Positions 8,927-17,115 of a stretch of DNA of 64,000 bases are shown here, one piece after another (positions within the stretch are counted from its first letter, which is position 1; each line of letters starts with the position of its first letter). The stretch comes from Pseudomonas sp. FP2196 (GTDB taxonomy: Bacteria; Pseudomonadota; Gammaproteobacteria; Pseudomonadales; Pseudomonadaceae). The stretch spans positions 4,515,501 through 4,579,500 of the forward strand of contig NZ_CP117445.1 in assembly GCF_030687715.1 (NCBI RefSeq). Reading direction: 5' to 3'. Below the pieces are notes generated by a model. That model saw only the letters and a list, made by a program, of their open reading frames with translations. It did no database searches and was not told the origin of the DNA. A program made the position numbers and the translations under genes.

Positions 8927-9718
8927 ATGCGCCTGTTCCTCGCCCTCACCTTGCTGGCCGTCAGCAGCCTTACCCAGGCGGCGATCAAGACCGAAGAAAT
9001 CCCCTACCAGAGCGCCGATGGCACCAAGCTGATCGGTTACTACGCATACGACGACGCGATCAAAGGCAAGCGACCGGGAGTCGTCGTGGTGCATGAATGG
9101 TGGGGCCTGAACGATTACGCCAAGCGCCGCGCCCGCGACCTGGCCGAACTCGGCTATAGCGCGTTGGCGATCGATATGTACGGCGAAGGCAAGAACACCG
9201 AGCACCCGAAAGATGCGATGGCGTTCATGCAGGCGGCGACGCAGGACGCGGCGGCTTCCAGCAAGCGCTTCGAGGCCGGGCTGAATCTGCTGAAGAAACA
9301 ACCTCAAACCGACGTGAACAAACTCGCGGCCATCGGTTACTGCTTCGGCGGTGCCGTGGTGCTGAATGCCGCGCGACAGGGCCAGCCACTGGCAGGAGTA
9401 GTGAGTTTCCATGGCGCACTGGCGACCAAGACACCGGCCACGCCCGGCAGTGTGAAGGCGAAGATTCTGGTGGAGCACGGCGCACTGGACAGCATGGTCA
9501 CACCCGCACACGTCAGCGCGTTCAAAGCGGAAATGGACAAGGCCGGGGCGGACTACACGTTCGTCAGCCTGGATGGGGCCAAGCATGGTTTTACCAATCC
9601 GGATGCCGATCGCTTGGGTCATGGTGAGCACGGTGGCCCGGACATCGGCTACAACAAGGCTGCCGATGAAAAATCCTGGGCGGACATGAAAGCGTTCTTT
9701 CAGACACTATTTGGCTGA
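8927..9718 (+). CDS. Secreted dienelactone hydrolase-family protein
   Basis: A 263-residue alpha/beta hydrolase with a signal peptide (cleavage after TQA, about residue 19), hence periplasmic or exported. The dienelactone hydrolase Cys nucleophile elbow is GYCFGGAVV (Cys near residue 140); the catalytic Asp lies in VEHGALDSMV and the His in GAKHGFTNPDAD. Family members hydrolyse dienelactones or other esters; the substrate here is unknown. AAGGAG is 9 bases upstream of the ATG. It diverges from oprH across a PhoP half-site array, so it may be PhoP-controlled. REP sequence follows it. Confidence 0.85.
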   Translation: MRLFLALTLLAVSSLTQAAIKTEEIPYQSADGTKLIGYYAYDDAIKGKRPGVVVVHEWWGLNDYAKRRARDLAELGYSALAIDMYGEGKNTEHPKDAMAFMQAATQDAAASSKRFEAGLNLLKKQPQTDVNKLAAIGYCFGGAVVLNAARQGQPLAGVVSFHGALATKTPATPGSVKAKILVEHGALDSMVTPAHVSAFKAEMDKAGADYTFVSLDGAKHGFTNPDADRLGHGEHGGPDIGYNKAADEKSWADMKAFFQTLFG

Positions 9719-9766
9719 CCCAAAACCTGCGCGATCAAAAATCTTCATTTGATCGCAATGCCCCCT

Positions 9767-9846
9767 GAGCTGCCGAAGGCAGCGATCTTTTGATCCTGTT
9801 TTTAACAATCAAAATCAAAAGATCGCAGCCTTCGGCAGCTCATACA
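9767..9846. repeat. REPIN of the GATCAAAAGATCGCAGCC type
   Basis: Facing copies GAGCTGCCGAAGGCAGCGAT.. (from 9767) and ..GATCGCAGCCTTCGGCAGCT (ending 9840). The outer parts can also pair as a long hairpin between the hydrolase and pcpS. Confidence 0.8.
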
Positions 9847-9885
9847 GGTGTGTGCCTCTACCCAGTTTTGATGCTAACCGGCAAA

Positions 9886-10620
9886 ATGCCCGCCATGAAT
9901 CCAACGCCTGCCCTCCCCGCCTGCTGCACCCCGCTCGATGCCCACTGGCCGTTGCCGACGGTGTTGCCTGACACGGTGCTGCTCAGCACCCATTTCAATC
10001 CGTCACAACTGCTCGGCGATGATTTCCAACGCAGCGCCATCGAGCCGCCGCCGAGTATTCAGCGATCCGTGGCTAAGCGCCAGGCGGAGTTTCTCGCCGG
10101 TCGAGTCTGCGCCCGTGCGGCGTTGCAGCAACTTGAAGGCAGCAGTGTCATCCCGGCGATTGGCGAAGATCGCGCGCCGGTATGGCCGGCGCACATCTGC
10201 GGTTCGATCACCCACAGCACCGGCCGCGCGGCGGCGATTGTCGCCAACAAGCAACATTGGCGCAGTCTGGGTATGGACCTGGAAAACCTGCTCAATGCCG
10301 AACGTGCCGAACGACTGGCCGGGGAAATCCTCACGCCGCCGGAGATGCAACGCATGGCCTCAGGCTCGCGGGATCAGTTGGCGCTGTGGGTGACGCTGAC
10401 GTTTTCGGTGAAAGAGAGCTTGTTCAAGGCGCTCTACCCGATCGTGCAGAAGCGCTTTTACTTTGAGCACGCCGAAGTACTGGAGTGGACTGAACAGGGT
10501 GAGGTGCGGTTGCGCTTGTTGACGGATCTGTCGAGTGAATGGCGCAACGGGACGGAGTTGGATGCGCAGTTCGGGGTGCAGGATGGGCAGTTGTTGAGCC
10601 TGGTCAGCATCAAGGCCTGA
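9886..10620 (+). CDS. pcpS: 4'-phosphopantetheinyl transferase PcpS
   Basis: A 244-residue Sfp/EntD-type enzyme that transfers phosphopantetheine from CoA to carrier proteins of fatty acid synthesis, siderophore NRPSs and other synthases. P. aeruginosa PcpS (242 residues) serves both primary and secondary metabolism. Signatures: SVAKRQAEFLAGRVCAR, GEDRAPVWP, GSITHSTGRAAA, the Mg-binding GMDLE and the motif FSVKESLFKALYP. In-frame ATGs occur at 9871, 9886 and 9895; 9886 or 9895 gives the family-like N terminus. It stands alone between two REP pairs. Confidence 0.9.
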   Translation: MPAMNPTPALPACCTPLDAHWPLPTVLPDTVLLSTHFNPSQLLGDDFQRSAIEPPPSIQRSVAKRQAEFLAGRVCARAALQQLEGSSVIPAIGEDRAPVWPAHICGSITHSTGRAAAIVANKQHWRSLGMDLENLLNAERAERLAGEILTPPEMQRMASGSRDQLALWVTLTFSVKESLFKALYPIVQKRFYFEHAEVLEWTEQGEVRLRLLTDLSSEWRNGTELDAQFGVQDGQLLSLVSIKA

Positions 10621-10639
10621 GATCTTTGTTGGCTCTCAG

Positions 10640-10741
10640 GGCCTCATCGCTGGCAGGCCAGCTCCCACAGGTGTCCAGGGTGTACATGAAATCTGTGCTC
10701 GCCACGGACAATGTGGGAGCTGGCTTGCCAGCGATGAGGCC
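10640..10741. repeat. REPIN of the GTGGGAGCTGGCTTGCC type
   Basis: GGCCTCATCGCTGGCAGGCC at 10640 faces GGCTTGCCAGCGATGAGGCC ending at 10741. It lies between the convergent pcpS and sensor-kinase genes, where it could also serve as a stop for both transcripts. Confidence 0.85.
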
Positions 10742-10760
10742 AGCGCAGCCACAGCAAAAT

Positions 10761-12371
10761 TCAGCGGCGCTCCTGATTCCTCGGCCAACTCAAGCTGAAA
10801 CAAGCCCCGCCCAGACTCTTGCTCTTGCCTATGATCGCCCGGCCGTCATGCCAATGGATGATCCGCCGCACAATCGACAGCCCCAGCCCATGCCCACCTG
10901 ATGCGCGGGTGCGACTGTCGTCCAGCCGTAGAAACGGTGTAAAAATCCGCTCCCACGCCACCTCCGGCACGCCCGGTCCGTCGTCCTCGACGTCCACCCG
11001 GCAACGCAACTGGCCAACCTGATAACTCACCGTGACCCTCGAACGCGCATGACGCATGGCGTTGCTCACCAGGTTCTGCAGCGCCCGGTGCAGATAACGC
11101 GGCTCGGCCTCGACCCAGGCATCGTCATTGTCGGCGGCCGACAGGCACAAGCCGCGCTGCACCGTGACCTCGGCGCGCAACGGCGCCAACTCTTCAATCA
11201 CCTGATTGACCAGCGCATCAAGGTCGATGCGCTGGAACGTCAGCGCCGGCGAACCCTGCTCCAGTCTCGCGTAGGTGAGCATTTCATCGACCAGCTTATC
11301 GAGATCCTCAATGTCGTGATCCATGCCTTCGCGATACTTTTCCAAGGCTTGCGGCGTGGTCGCCGAGCCGATCATCTCCAGGCCGAAACGCAACCGCGCC
11401 ACCGGCGTGCGCAGTTCATGGGAGACCGCACGCACCAGTTCGCGCTGGATTGCCAGCAACTGCTGCAAGTGTTCAGCCATGCCGTTGAACGCCGAAGCAA
11501 GCCGCCCCACCGAGTCCGCACCGCGCGCCGGCACGCGGGTTTCCAGGCTGCCCTTGGCGATCCGCGTGGCCGCTGCTTCGAGGCCGCGCAAACGCCGCTC
11601 CAGTTGGCGCACCAATAGATAGACGATGAGGCCGATCAGGCTCAGGCCCAGCGCGGCGATCAACACCAGCCACTCCGGCGGATACGGATTCATCTGATAC
11701 AGCGGACCGATTTCCAGCACCCACGGCGTGCCGACCATGCCGGCAAACACCCGGATCGAATCGCCGCCCTTGCCCAACGCCATCACCGTATCGCCCTCGG
11801 CCACGCGACGGCTCTGGTCTTCGTCCATGTCGGCGTCGTTCACCGTGACCAGACGCAGGTCGAAACCAAAACCCTTTTCCTCCTTTATCTGCGCCAACCG
11901 CTTGGGCTGCTCGGCCACGGGCACGCGCACCAGCTCATCGGCCAACAGGTAAATAGTCGCACGGGCCAATTGCTCACTGATCTGCTGCACCTCTCCTACC
12001 AGCACAAGCTGTTCTTTATCACTGACCAGTCGGTAAACCTTTGCCGCGTGCGGGCCGGTCTGCTCCACCAGCGCCGAACCGCGCAGCACGCGGGTGCGCT
12101 GGGTCAGGTCGAGGTCGGTTTCGGCAAACTTTTTCAGCGCCAGCGGAATCCCGAGCAAACGCTCCCACACCAACAGCGCACGATGGCGCTCGGTCTGGTT
12201 CATCGGTTGCAGGTTGTCGGCCATCAGCGAGAACGTGCCATGGGCCAGACGCTCGCGGTACTGCTCACTGCGCACCTGATTGAGCAGGTTCAGCGCCAGC
12301 ACGCCGAGCACCGCCACCAGAATCAGCGCGGCGCACATGCCGCCGTAGATGCGCAGGAAGATCGAGTTCAC
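10761..12371 (-). CDS. RstB-like sensor histidine kinase
   Basis: A 536-residue kinase with transmembrane helices near residues 7-29 and 235-255, a periplasmic domain of about 200 residues of RstB type, HAMP, then an H-box AVSHELRTPVARLRFG, N-box NLVSNAMRHA and G-boxes DDGPGVP and GGHGLGLSIV. Its gene overlaps the upstream regulator by 4 bases, forming one operon. The pair next to nrdA matches the PA1157-PA1158 arrangement in P. aeruginosa. The stimulus and regulon are not known; enterobacterial RstB is PhoP-induced and acid-related, which may not apply here. Confidence 0.85.
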   Translation of the reverse strand: MNSIFLRIYGGMCAALILVAVLGVLALNLLNQVRSEQYRERLAHGTFSLMADNLQPMNQTERHRALLVWERLLGIPLALKKFAETDLDLTQRTRVLRGSALVEQTGPHAAKVYRLVSDKEQLVLVGEVQQISEQLARATIYLLADELVRVPVAEQPKRLAQIKEEKGFGFDLRLVTVNDADMDEDQSRRVAEGDTVMALGKGGDSIRVFAGMVGTPWVLEIGPLYQMNPYPPEWLVLIAALGLSLIGLIVYLLVRQLERRLRGLEAAATRIAKGSLETRVPARGADSVGRLASAFNGMAEHLQQLLAIQRELVRAVSHELRTPVARLRFGLEMIGSATTPQALEKYREGMDHDIEDLDKLVDEMLTYARLEQGSPALTFQRIDLDALVNQVIEELAPLRAEVTVQRGLCLSAADNDDAWVEAEPRYLHRALQNLVSNAMRHARSRVTVSYQVGQLRCRVDVEDDGPGVPEVAWERIFTPFLRLDDSRTRASGGHGLGLSIVRRIIHWHDGRAIIGKSKSLGGACFSLSWPRNQERR

Positions 12372-13090
12372 AGCACCAGGTCTACGCAGGCTTCAGGGAC
12401 GAACAGATAGCCTTTGCTGCGGATGGTCTTGATCAGGCGCGGATGGTCAGGGTCATCGCCGATCTTCGGGCGGATGCGCGAGATACGTACATCGATCGAG
12501 CGGTCCTGGCCGTCGTAGCCGATGCCGCGCAACGCCGTGAAGATTTCTTCCCGGGAGAGGATTCGCCCGGCGTTGGACACCAGCAGCCAGAGCAAGTCGA
12601 ATTCGGCGCTGGTCAGCTCGATGCCGTTGTCGCTCAGCCACGCCTCGCGCAAGGCGTTATCCACCACCAGCGGGCCGAATTGCAGTCGACGGGATTTTTC
12701 CGCGACAGGCTCCGGTGTGTCACTGCGTCGCAGTAATGCCTGAATCCTCGCCAATAAAAGTCGCGGCCGCACCGGTTTACAGACGTAATCATCGGCGCCG
12801 AGGTCGAGACCGTGGATCTGGTCGGCGTCATCGGTGCGCGCGGTGAGCATCAGGATGGGGCCGTCATAACGGTCACGCACCTTGCGGCAAATGCTTAGAC
12901 CATCTTCACCGGGCAGCATCAGATCAAGGATCACCAGATCCGGCTGTTCCTGGATAATCCGCGCCGCCGCCAGCGCACCGTTGCCTTCGATTTCGACGCG
13001 CAATCCATTGGCTTGCAGGTAGTCGCGAGTGAGTTCGGCCAGACGCTGATCGTCCTCGACTATCAATACCTGAAAGGCTTGTTGCTCCAC
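12368..13090 (-). CDS. RstA-like OmpR-family response regulator
   Basis: A 240-residue regulator: receiver domain with EDD near residue 10, phospho-acceptor in VILDLMLPGEDG (about Asp 55), LMLTART and CKPV, followed by an OmpR winged-helix domain ending SKGYLFVPEA. The frame is open to 13333, but a GTG at 13090 preceded by AGAGGT at 7 bases gives a normal N terminus (EQQAFQVLIVEDD); no ATG is available there. It is first in a two-gene operon with the sensor kinase, overlapping by 4 bases. The Lys site reads CKPVRP rather than the usual KPF. Confidence 0.85.
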   Translation of the reverse strand: MEQQAFQVLIVEDDQRLAELTRDYLQANGLRVEIEGNGALAAARIIQEQPDLVILDLMLPGEDGLSICRKVRDRYDGPILMLTARTDDADQIHGLDLGADDYVCKPVRPRLLLARIQALLRRSDTPEPVAEKSRRLQFGPLVVDNALREAWLSDNGIELTSAEFDLLWLLVSNAGRILSREEIFTALRGIGYDGQDRSIDVRISRIRPKIGDDPDHPRLIKTIRSKGYLFVPEACVDLVL

Positions 13091-13146
13091 CGGTGACCTC
13101 TGCTTGCTGTTTTTATTAATAGAAGGGATCGCTGCGAACCCGATTC

Positions 13147-13226
13147 TGTAGGAGCTGCGGCACGCTGCGATCTTTTGATCTGGTTTTTTACAATCAAAAG
13201 ATCGCAGCCTTCGGCAGCTCCTACAA
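13147..13226. repeat. REPIN of the GATCAAAAGATCGCAGCC type
   Basis: TGTAGGAGCTGCGGCACGCT from 13147 faces CTTCGGCAGCTCCTACA ending at 13226, with inner arms GATCTTTTGATC-like. It lies just upstream of the response regulator gene. Confidence 0.8.
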
Positions 13227-13499
13227 AAGCATGTGCGCCATCCACGATCCCCCCGCTCATTTGTCATGTATTCGGAGGATAAGAATGCCTGCGCATGGCC
13301 CGATTGTATAAACGGCGTACAGCCAGAACACAAGTCGGTAAATGCGTTCGGACAAGGCGGTTTTTTGTGATAGGGTTCGCGCCCTTAAAAATCCGCTGAA
13401 GCGTTTTTCCGGTTGAAAGAACAGTGACAAACGGTCTAGCTCAGTGGGTTCGCGGCCTACACGTGAATTCCTGCTTTCTTACACAATTTACGCACAGGT

Positions 13500-13508
13500 T
13501 TATCCACA
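13500..13508 (+). promoter_or_regulatory. DnaA box TTATCCACA upstream of nrdA
   Basis: A perfect 9-mer DnaA box in the long nrdA leader. In E. coli the nrdAB promoter is controlled by DnaA, so a regulatory role is likely. An isolated 9-mer could also be chance. Confidence 0.55.
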
Positions 13509-13535
13509 GGCTGTCCGTTGCATTCCTCCCCTGAA

Positions 13536-13583
13536 ACGCATTATCTTGTAGCACGGCGAAAACGGAGACCCTACATATGGGGT
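13536..13583 (+). promoter_or_regulatory. Candidate NrdR box pair
   Basis: ACCCTACATATGGGGT (13568-13583) matches the NrdR consensus ACACWATATATWGTGT at 12 of 16 positions, and the segment at 13536-13551 at 11 of 16. Their centres are 32 bases apart, the usual three-turn spacing of NrdR box pairs. NrdR is the ATP/dATP-sensing repressor of ribonucleotide reductase genes. The ATG of nrdA is about 360 bases further on. Confidence 0.55.
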
Positions 13584-13941
13584 TTTCGACTGAAACGCCC
13601 AACCACATTTCAGACCTGAAACTCAAGCGCTTTATGGCAAGTTTCGGGTTGAACGAAGCAAGTTTTTCGAAGCCCAAACCGCGCTTGCGGATGGCACCGT
13701 TTTTTTAGCTCCAATGGCAAAGAACGGTATGGGTGTTGCAGTCATTACTGTCACCCGGGAAGGAATCCGGTTCGAGCGCAGGCTCGCAACCAAAACTTCG
13801 GCAGGGACGCGGCGATGCAGCCTTTTTCCTACTGTTCCGAAGTTGTTAGGCCGACGCTCGTCGGTTGTAGTGCTTCGGGACAGAACGGTGAGCACCATGA
13901 TGGTGCCCAAACAAACATAGAGAATGTGGAGACAATCCCCC
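13584..13941 (+). other. Long nrdA leader with hairpins
   Basis: No gene is credible here. Short hairpins are visible, such as CCGACGCTCGTCGG near 13850 and GAGCACCATGATGGTGCCC near 13890, the latter 35 bases before the nrdA start. Together with the upstream control sites this suggests a structured 5' UTR, but no known riboswitch class was recognised. Confidence 0.4.
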
Positions 13942-16836
13942 ATGCAAACCGACACAACTCGCGAGAACCCGCAGGGCACCTTGCCGCAGGCCGCCGATTC
14001 GAATTCGGATCTGGCAGCTACCGCGCCTGGTCAACTGCGCGTGATCAAGCGCAATGGCACTGTCGTTCCTTACACCGATGACAAGATCACCGTCGCTATC
14101 ACCAAAGCGTTTCTCGCAGTTGAGGGCGGCACCGCTGCCGCCTCGTCGCGAATCCACGACACCGTTGCCCGCCTGACCGAACAAGTCACCGCGACCTTCA
14201 AGCGTCGCATGCCTTCGGGCGGCACCATCCACATCGAAGAAATCCAGGACCAGGTCGAACTGGCCCTGATGCGTGCCGGCGAGCAGAAAGTCGCTCGCGA
14301 CTACGTGATCTACCGTGACGGCCGTTCGAAAGAACGCGCTGCCCACGCACCGGCCGAAGAAGCGGTCAACGCGCACCCGTCGATCCGCATCACCCGTGCC
14401 GACGGCAGCCTGGCGCCGCTGGACATGGGCCGCTTGAACACCATCGTCACCGAGGCCTGCGAAGGTCTGGAAGAAGTCGACGGCGACCTGATCCAGCGCG
14501 AAACCCTGAAAAACCTGTACGACGGCGTGGCCCTGACCGACGTCAACACCGCCCTGGTGATGACCGCCCGCACCCTGGTTGAGCGCGAGCCGAACTACTC
14601 GTTCGTGACCGCCCGCCTGCTGATGGATACCCTGCGTGCCGAAGGCCTGAACTTCCTCGAAGTTGCCGAAAGCGCCACCCATCACGAAATGGCCGACCTG
14701 TACGCCAAGGCACTGCCGGCCTACGTCGCCAAAGGTATCGAGTTCGAACTGCTGAACCCTGTGCTGGCCACCTTCGACCTGGAAAAACTGGGCAAGGCGA
14801 TCAACCACGAGCGCGATCAGCAATTCACCTACCTGGGCCTGCAAACCCTGTACGACCGTTACTTCATCCACAAGGATGGCGTGCGTTTCGAACTGCCGCA
14901 GATCTTCTTCATGCGCGTGGCCATGGGCCTGGCGATCGAAGAGAAGAATAAAGAAGACCGTGCGATCGAGTTCTACAACCTGTTGTCGTCCTTCGACTAC
15001 ATGGCTTCGACTCCAACACTGTTCAACGCCGGCACCCTGCGTCCACAGCTGTCGAGCTGCTACCTGACCACCGTTCCGGATGACCTGTCGGGCATCTACC
15101 ACGCGATCCACGACAACGCCATGCTGTCGAAATTCGCCGGTGGCCTGGGCAACGACTGGACGCCTGTCCGTGCTTTGGGTTCGTACATCAAAGGCACCAA
15201 CGGCAAGTCGCAAGGCGTGGTTCCGTTCCTGAAAGTCGTGAACGACACCGCTGTAGCCGTTAACCAGGGTGGCAAGCGCAAAGGCGCTGTGTGTGCCTAC
15301 CTGGAAACCTGGCACATGGACATCGAAGAGTTCATCGAGCTGCGCAAGAACACCGGTGATGATCGTCGTCGTACCCACGACATGAACACTGCCAACTGGA
15401 TCCCTGACCTGTTCATGAAGCGCGTCTTCGATGACGGCAAGTGGACCCTGTTCTCGCCATCCGAAGTACCGGACCTGCACGACCTGACCGGTAAAGCCTT
15501 CGAAGAGCGTTACGAGTACTACGAAGCGCTGTCCGAGTACCCGGGCAAGATCAAGCTGTTCAAGACCATTCAGGCCAAAGACCTGTGGCGCAAAATGCTG
15601 TCCATGCTCTTCGAAACCGGCCACCCATGGCTGACTTTCAAAGACCCGTGCAACCTGCGTAGCCCGCAGCAGCACGTCGGCGTGGTTCACAGCTCGAACC
15701 TGTGCACCGAGATCACCTTGAACACCAACAAGGATGAAATCGCTGTTTGCAACCTGGGCTCGATCAACCTGCCGAACCACATCGTCAACGGCAAGCTGGA
15801 CACCGCCAAGCTGCAACGCACCGTGAACACCGCCGTGCGCATGCTCGACAACGTGATCGACATCAACTACTACTCGGTGCCGCAAGCGAAGAACTCCAAC
15901 TTCCGTCACCGTCCGGTAGGTCTGGGCATCATGGGCTTCCAGGACGCTTTGTACCTGCAGCACATCGCCTACGGTTCCGACGCTGCCGTCGAGTTCGCCG
16001 ACAAGTCGATGGAAGCGGTCAGCTACTACGCGATCCAGGCGTCCTGCGACCTGGCCGACGAGCGCGGCGCGTACGAGACATTCAACGGTTCGCTGTGGTC
16101 CAAAGGCATCCTGCCGCTGGATTCGCAACAGATCCTGATCGAACAACGCGGCCAGAAGTACATCGACGTTGACCTGAACGAAACCCTGGACTGGGCACCG
16201 GTTCGCGCCCGTGTACAGAAAGGCATTCGTAACTCCAACATCATGGCCATCGCACCTACCGCGACCATCGCCAACATCACTGGCGTCTCGCAGTCGATCG
16301 AACCGACCTACCAGAACCTGTATGTGAAATCGAACCTGTCGGGCGAATTCACCGTGATCAACCCGTACCTGGTTCGCGACCTCAAGGCTCGCGGCCTGTG
16401 GGACTCGGTCATGATCAACGACCTGAAGTACTACGACGGTTCGGTTCAGCAGATCGAGCGCATCCCGCAAGAACTCAAAGAGCTCTACGCGACCGCGTTC
16501 GAAGTGGACACCAAGTGGATCGTTGACGCGGCCAGCCGTCGTCAGAAGTGGATCGACCAGGCCCAGTCGCTGAACCTGTACATCGCTGGCGCATCGGGCA
16601 AGAAACTCGACGTGACCTACCGCATGGCCTGGTACCGTGGCCTGAAAACCACTTACTACCTCCGTGCCCTGGCCGCGACCAGCACCGAGAAGTCGACCAT
16701 CAACACTGGCAAGCTGAACGCTGTTTCCAGCGGCGGCAACCACGGCGACGACTCCGTACTGGCAGCCCCTGCCGGCCCTGCTCCAGTGCCGAAGGCTTGC
16801 GCCATCGACGAGCCGGATTGCGAAGCTTGCCAGTAA
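13942..16836 (+). CDS. nrdA: Class Ia ribonucleoside-diphosphate reductase alpha subunit NrdA
   Basis: A 964-residue large subunit that reduces ribonucleoside diphosphates to deoxyribonucleotides in the cytosol, paired with the radical-bearing NrdB. Two N-terminal ATP-cone domains are visible (about residues 33-125 and 145-235), as in P. aeruginosa NrdA. Active-site features are SSCYLTT (about 373), NLCTEI (about 586), CNLGSINL, and the C-terminal thiol pair in CEACQ. The ATG at 13942 (MQTDTTREN) has GGAG upstream and is preferred to the frame start at 13924. A terminator follows, and no nrdB is adjacent, unlike P. aeruginosa. Confidence 0.95.
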   Translation: MQTDTTRENPQGTLPQAADSNSDLAATAPGQLRVIKRNGTVVPYTDDKITVAITKAFLAVEGGTAAASSRIHDTVARLTEQVTATFKRRMPSGGTIHIEEIQDQVELALMRAGEQKVARDYVIYRDGRSKERAAHAPAEEAVNAHPSIRITRADGSLAPLDMGRLNTIVTEACEGLEEVDGDLIQRETLKNLYDGVALTDVNTALVMTARTLVEREPNYSFVTARLLMDTLRAEGLNFLEVAESATHHEMADLYAKALPAYVAKGIEFELLNPVLATFDLEKLGKAINHERDQQFTYLGLQTLYDRYFIHKDGVRFELPQIFFMRVAMGLAIEEKNKEDRAIEFYNLLSSFDYMASTPTLFNAGTLRPQLSSCYLTTVPDDLSGIYHAIHDNAMLSKFAGGLGNDWTPVRALGSYIKGTNGKSQGVVPFLKVVNDTAVAVNQGGKRKGAVCAYLETWHMDIEEFIELRKNTGDDRRRTHDMNTANWIPDLFMKRVFDDGKWTLFSPSEVPDLHDLTGKAFEERYEYYEALSEYPGKIKLFKTIQAKDLWRKMLSMLFETGHPWLTFKDPCNLRSPQQHVGVVHSSNLCTEITLNTNKDEIAVCNLGSINLPNHIVNGKLDTAKLQRTVNTAVRMLDNVIDINYYSVPQAKNSNFRHRPVGLGIMGFQDALYLQHIAYGSDAAVEFADKSMEAVSYYAIQASCDLADERGAYETFNGSLWSKGILPLDSQQILIEQRGQKYIDVDLNETLDWAPVRARVQKGIRNSNIMAIAPTATIANITGVSQSIEPTYQNLYVKSNLSGEFTVINPYLVRDLKARGLWDSVMINDLKYYDGSVQQIERIPQELKELYATAFEVDTKWIVDAASRRQKWIDQAQSLNLYIAGASGKKLDVTYRMAWYRGLKTTYYLRALAATSTEKSTINTGKLNAVSSGGNHGDDSVLAAPAGPAPVPKACAIDEPDCEACQ

Positions 16837-16871
16837 GCTGAGCCGGTGAGCGCCGCAAGGCGCTGACCTGG

Positions 16872-16914
16872 AAACCCCCGATCAGTCCTCTGGATTGTCG
16901 GGGGTTTTCTTTTG
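16872..16914 (+). terminator. Rho-independent terminator of nrdA
   Basis: Stem AACCCCCGA / TCGGGGGTT followed by TTCTTTT, 36 bases past the nrdA stop. Confidence 0.85.
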
Positions 16915-16926
16915 CCTGCCTTTTAA

Positions 16927-17051
16927 GATCAAGAGATCGCAGCCTCGTTTCACTCGACAGCTCCTACATGGATCGGGCAAATGCGGAGTGCTCCGGTGTA
17001 CACGCCCCCTGTAGGAGCTGTCGAGTGAAACGAGGCTGCGATCTTTTGATC
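16927..17051. repeat. REPIN at the nrdA / flgE junction
   Basis: GATCAAGAGATCGCAGCCTC from 16927 faces GAGGCTGCGATCTTTTGATC ending at 17051, with inner arms GTTTCACTCGACAGCTCCTAC matching their inverse. It sits exactly between nrdA and flgE, two genes that have each lost their usual next partner. Confidence 0.85.
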
Positions 17052-17066
17052 CTGATTCCACCAGGC

Positions 17067-17096
17067 AAAAAAAAGCCCCTCTCACGAGGGGCTTCT
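17067..17096 (-). terminator. Rho-independent terminator of flgBCDE
   Basis: On the minus strand GCCCCTCGTGAGAGGGGC followed by eight T, 20 bases past the flgE stop. It ends the operon after flgE. Confidence 0.85.
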
Positions 17097-17115
17097 TATG
17101 CAGCGCTATCCAGCA

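Noticed and set aside
13846..16743. A 965-codon frame opposite nrdA
   Set aside because: It is fully antisense to nrdA, a certain gene, and arises from the high G+C third-codon pattern; the protein has no recognisable domain.
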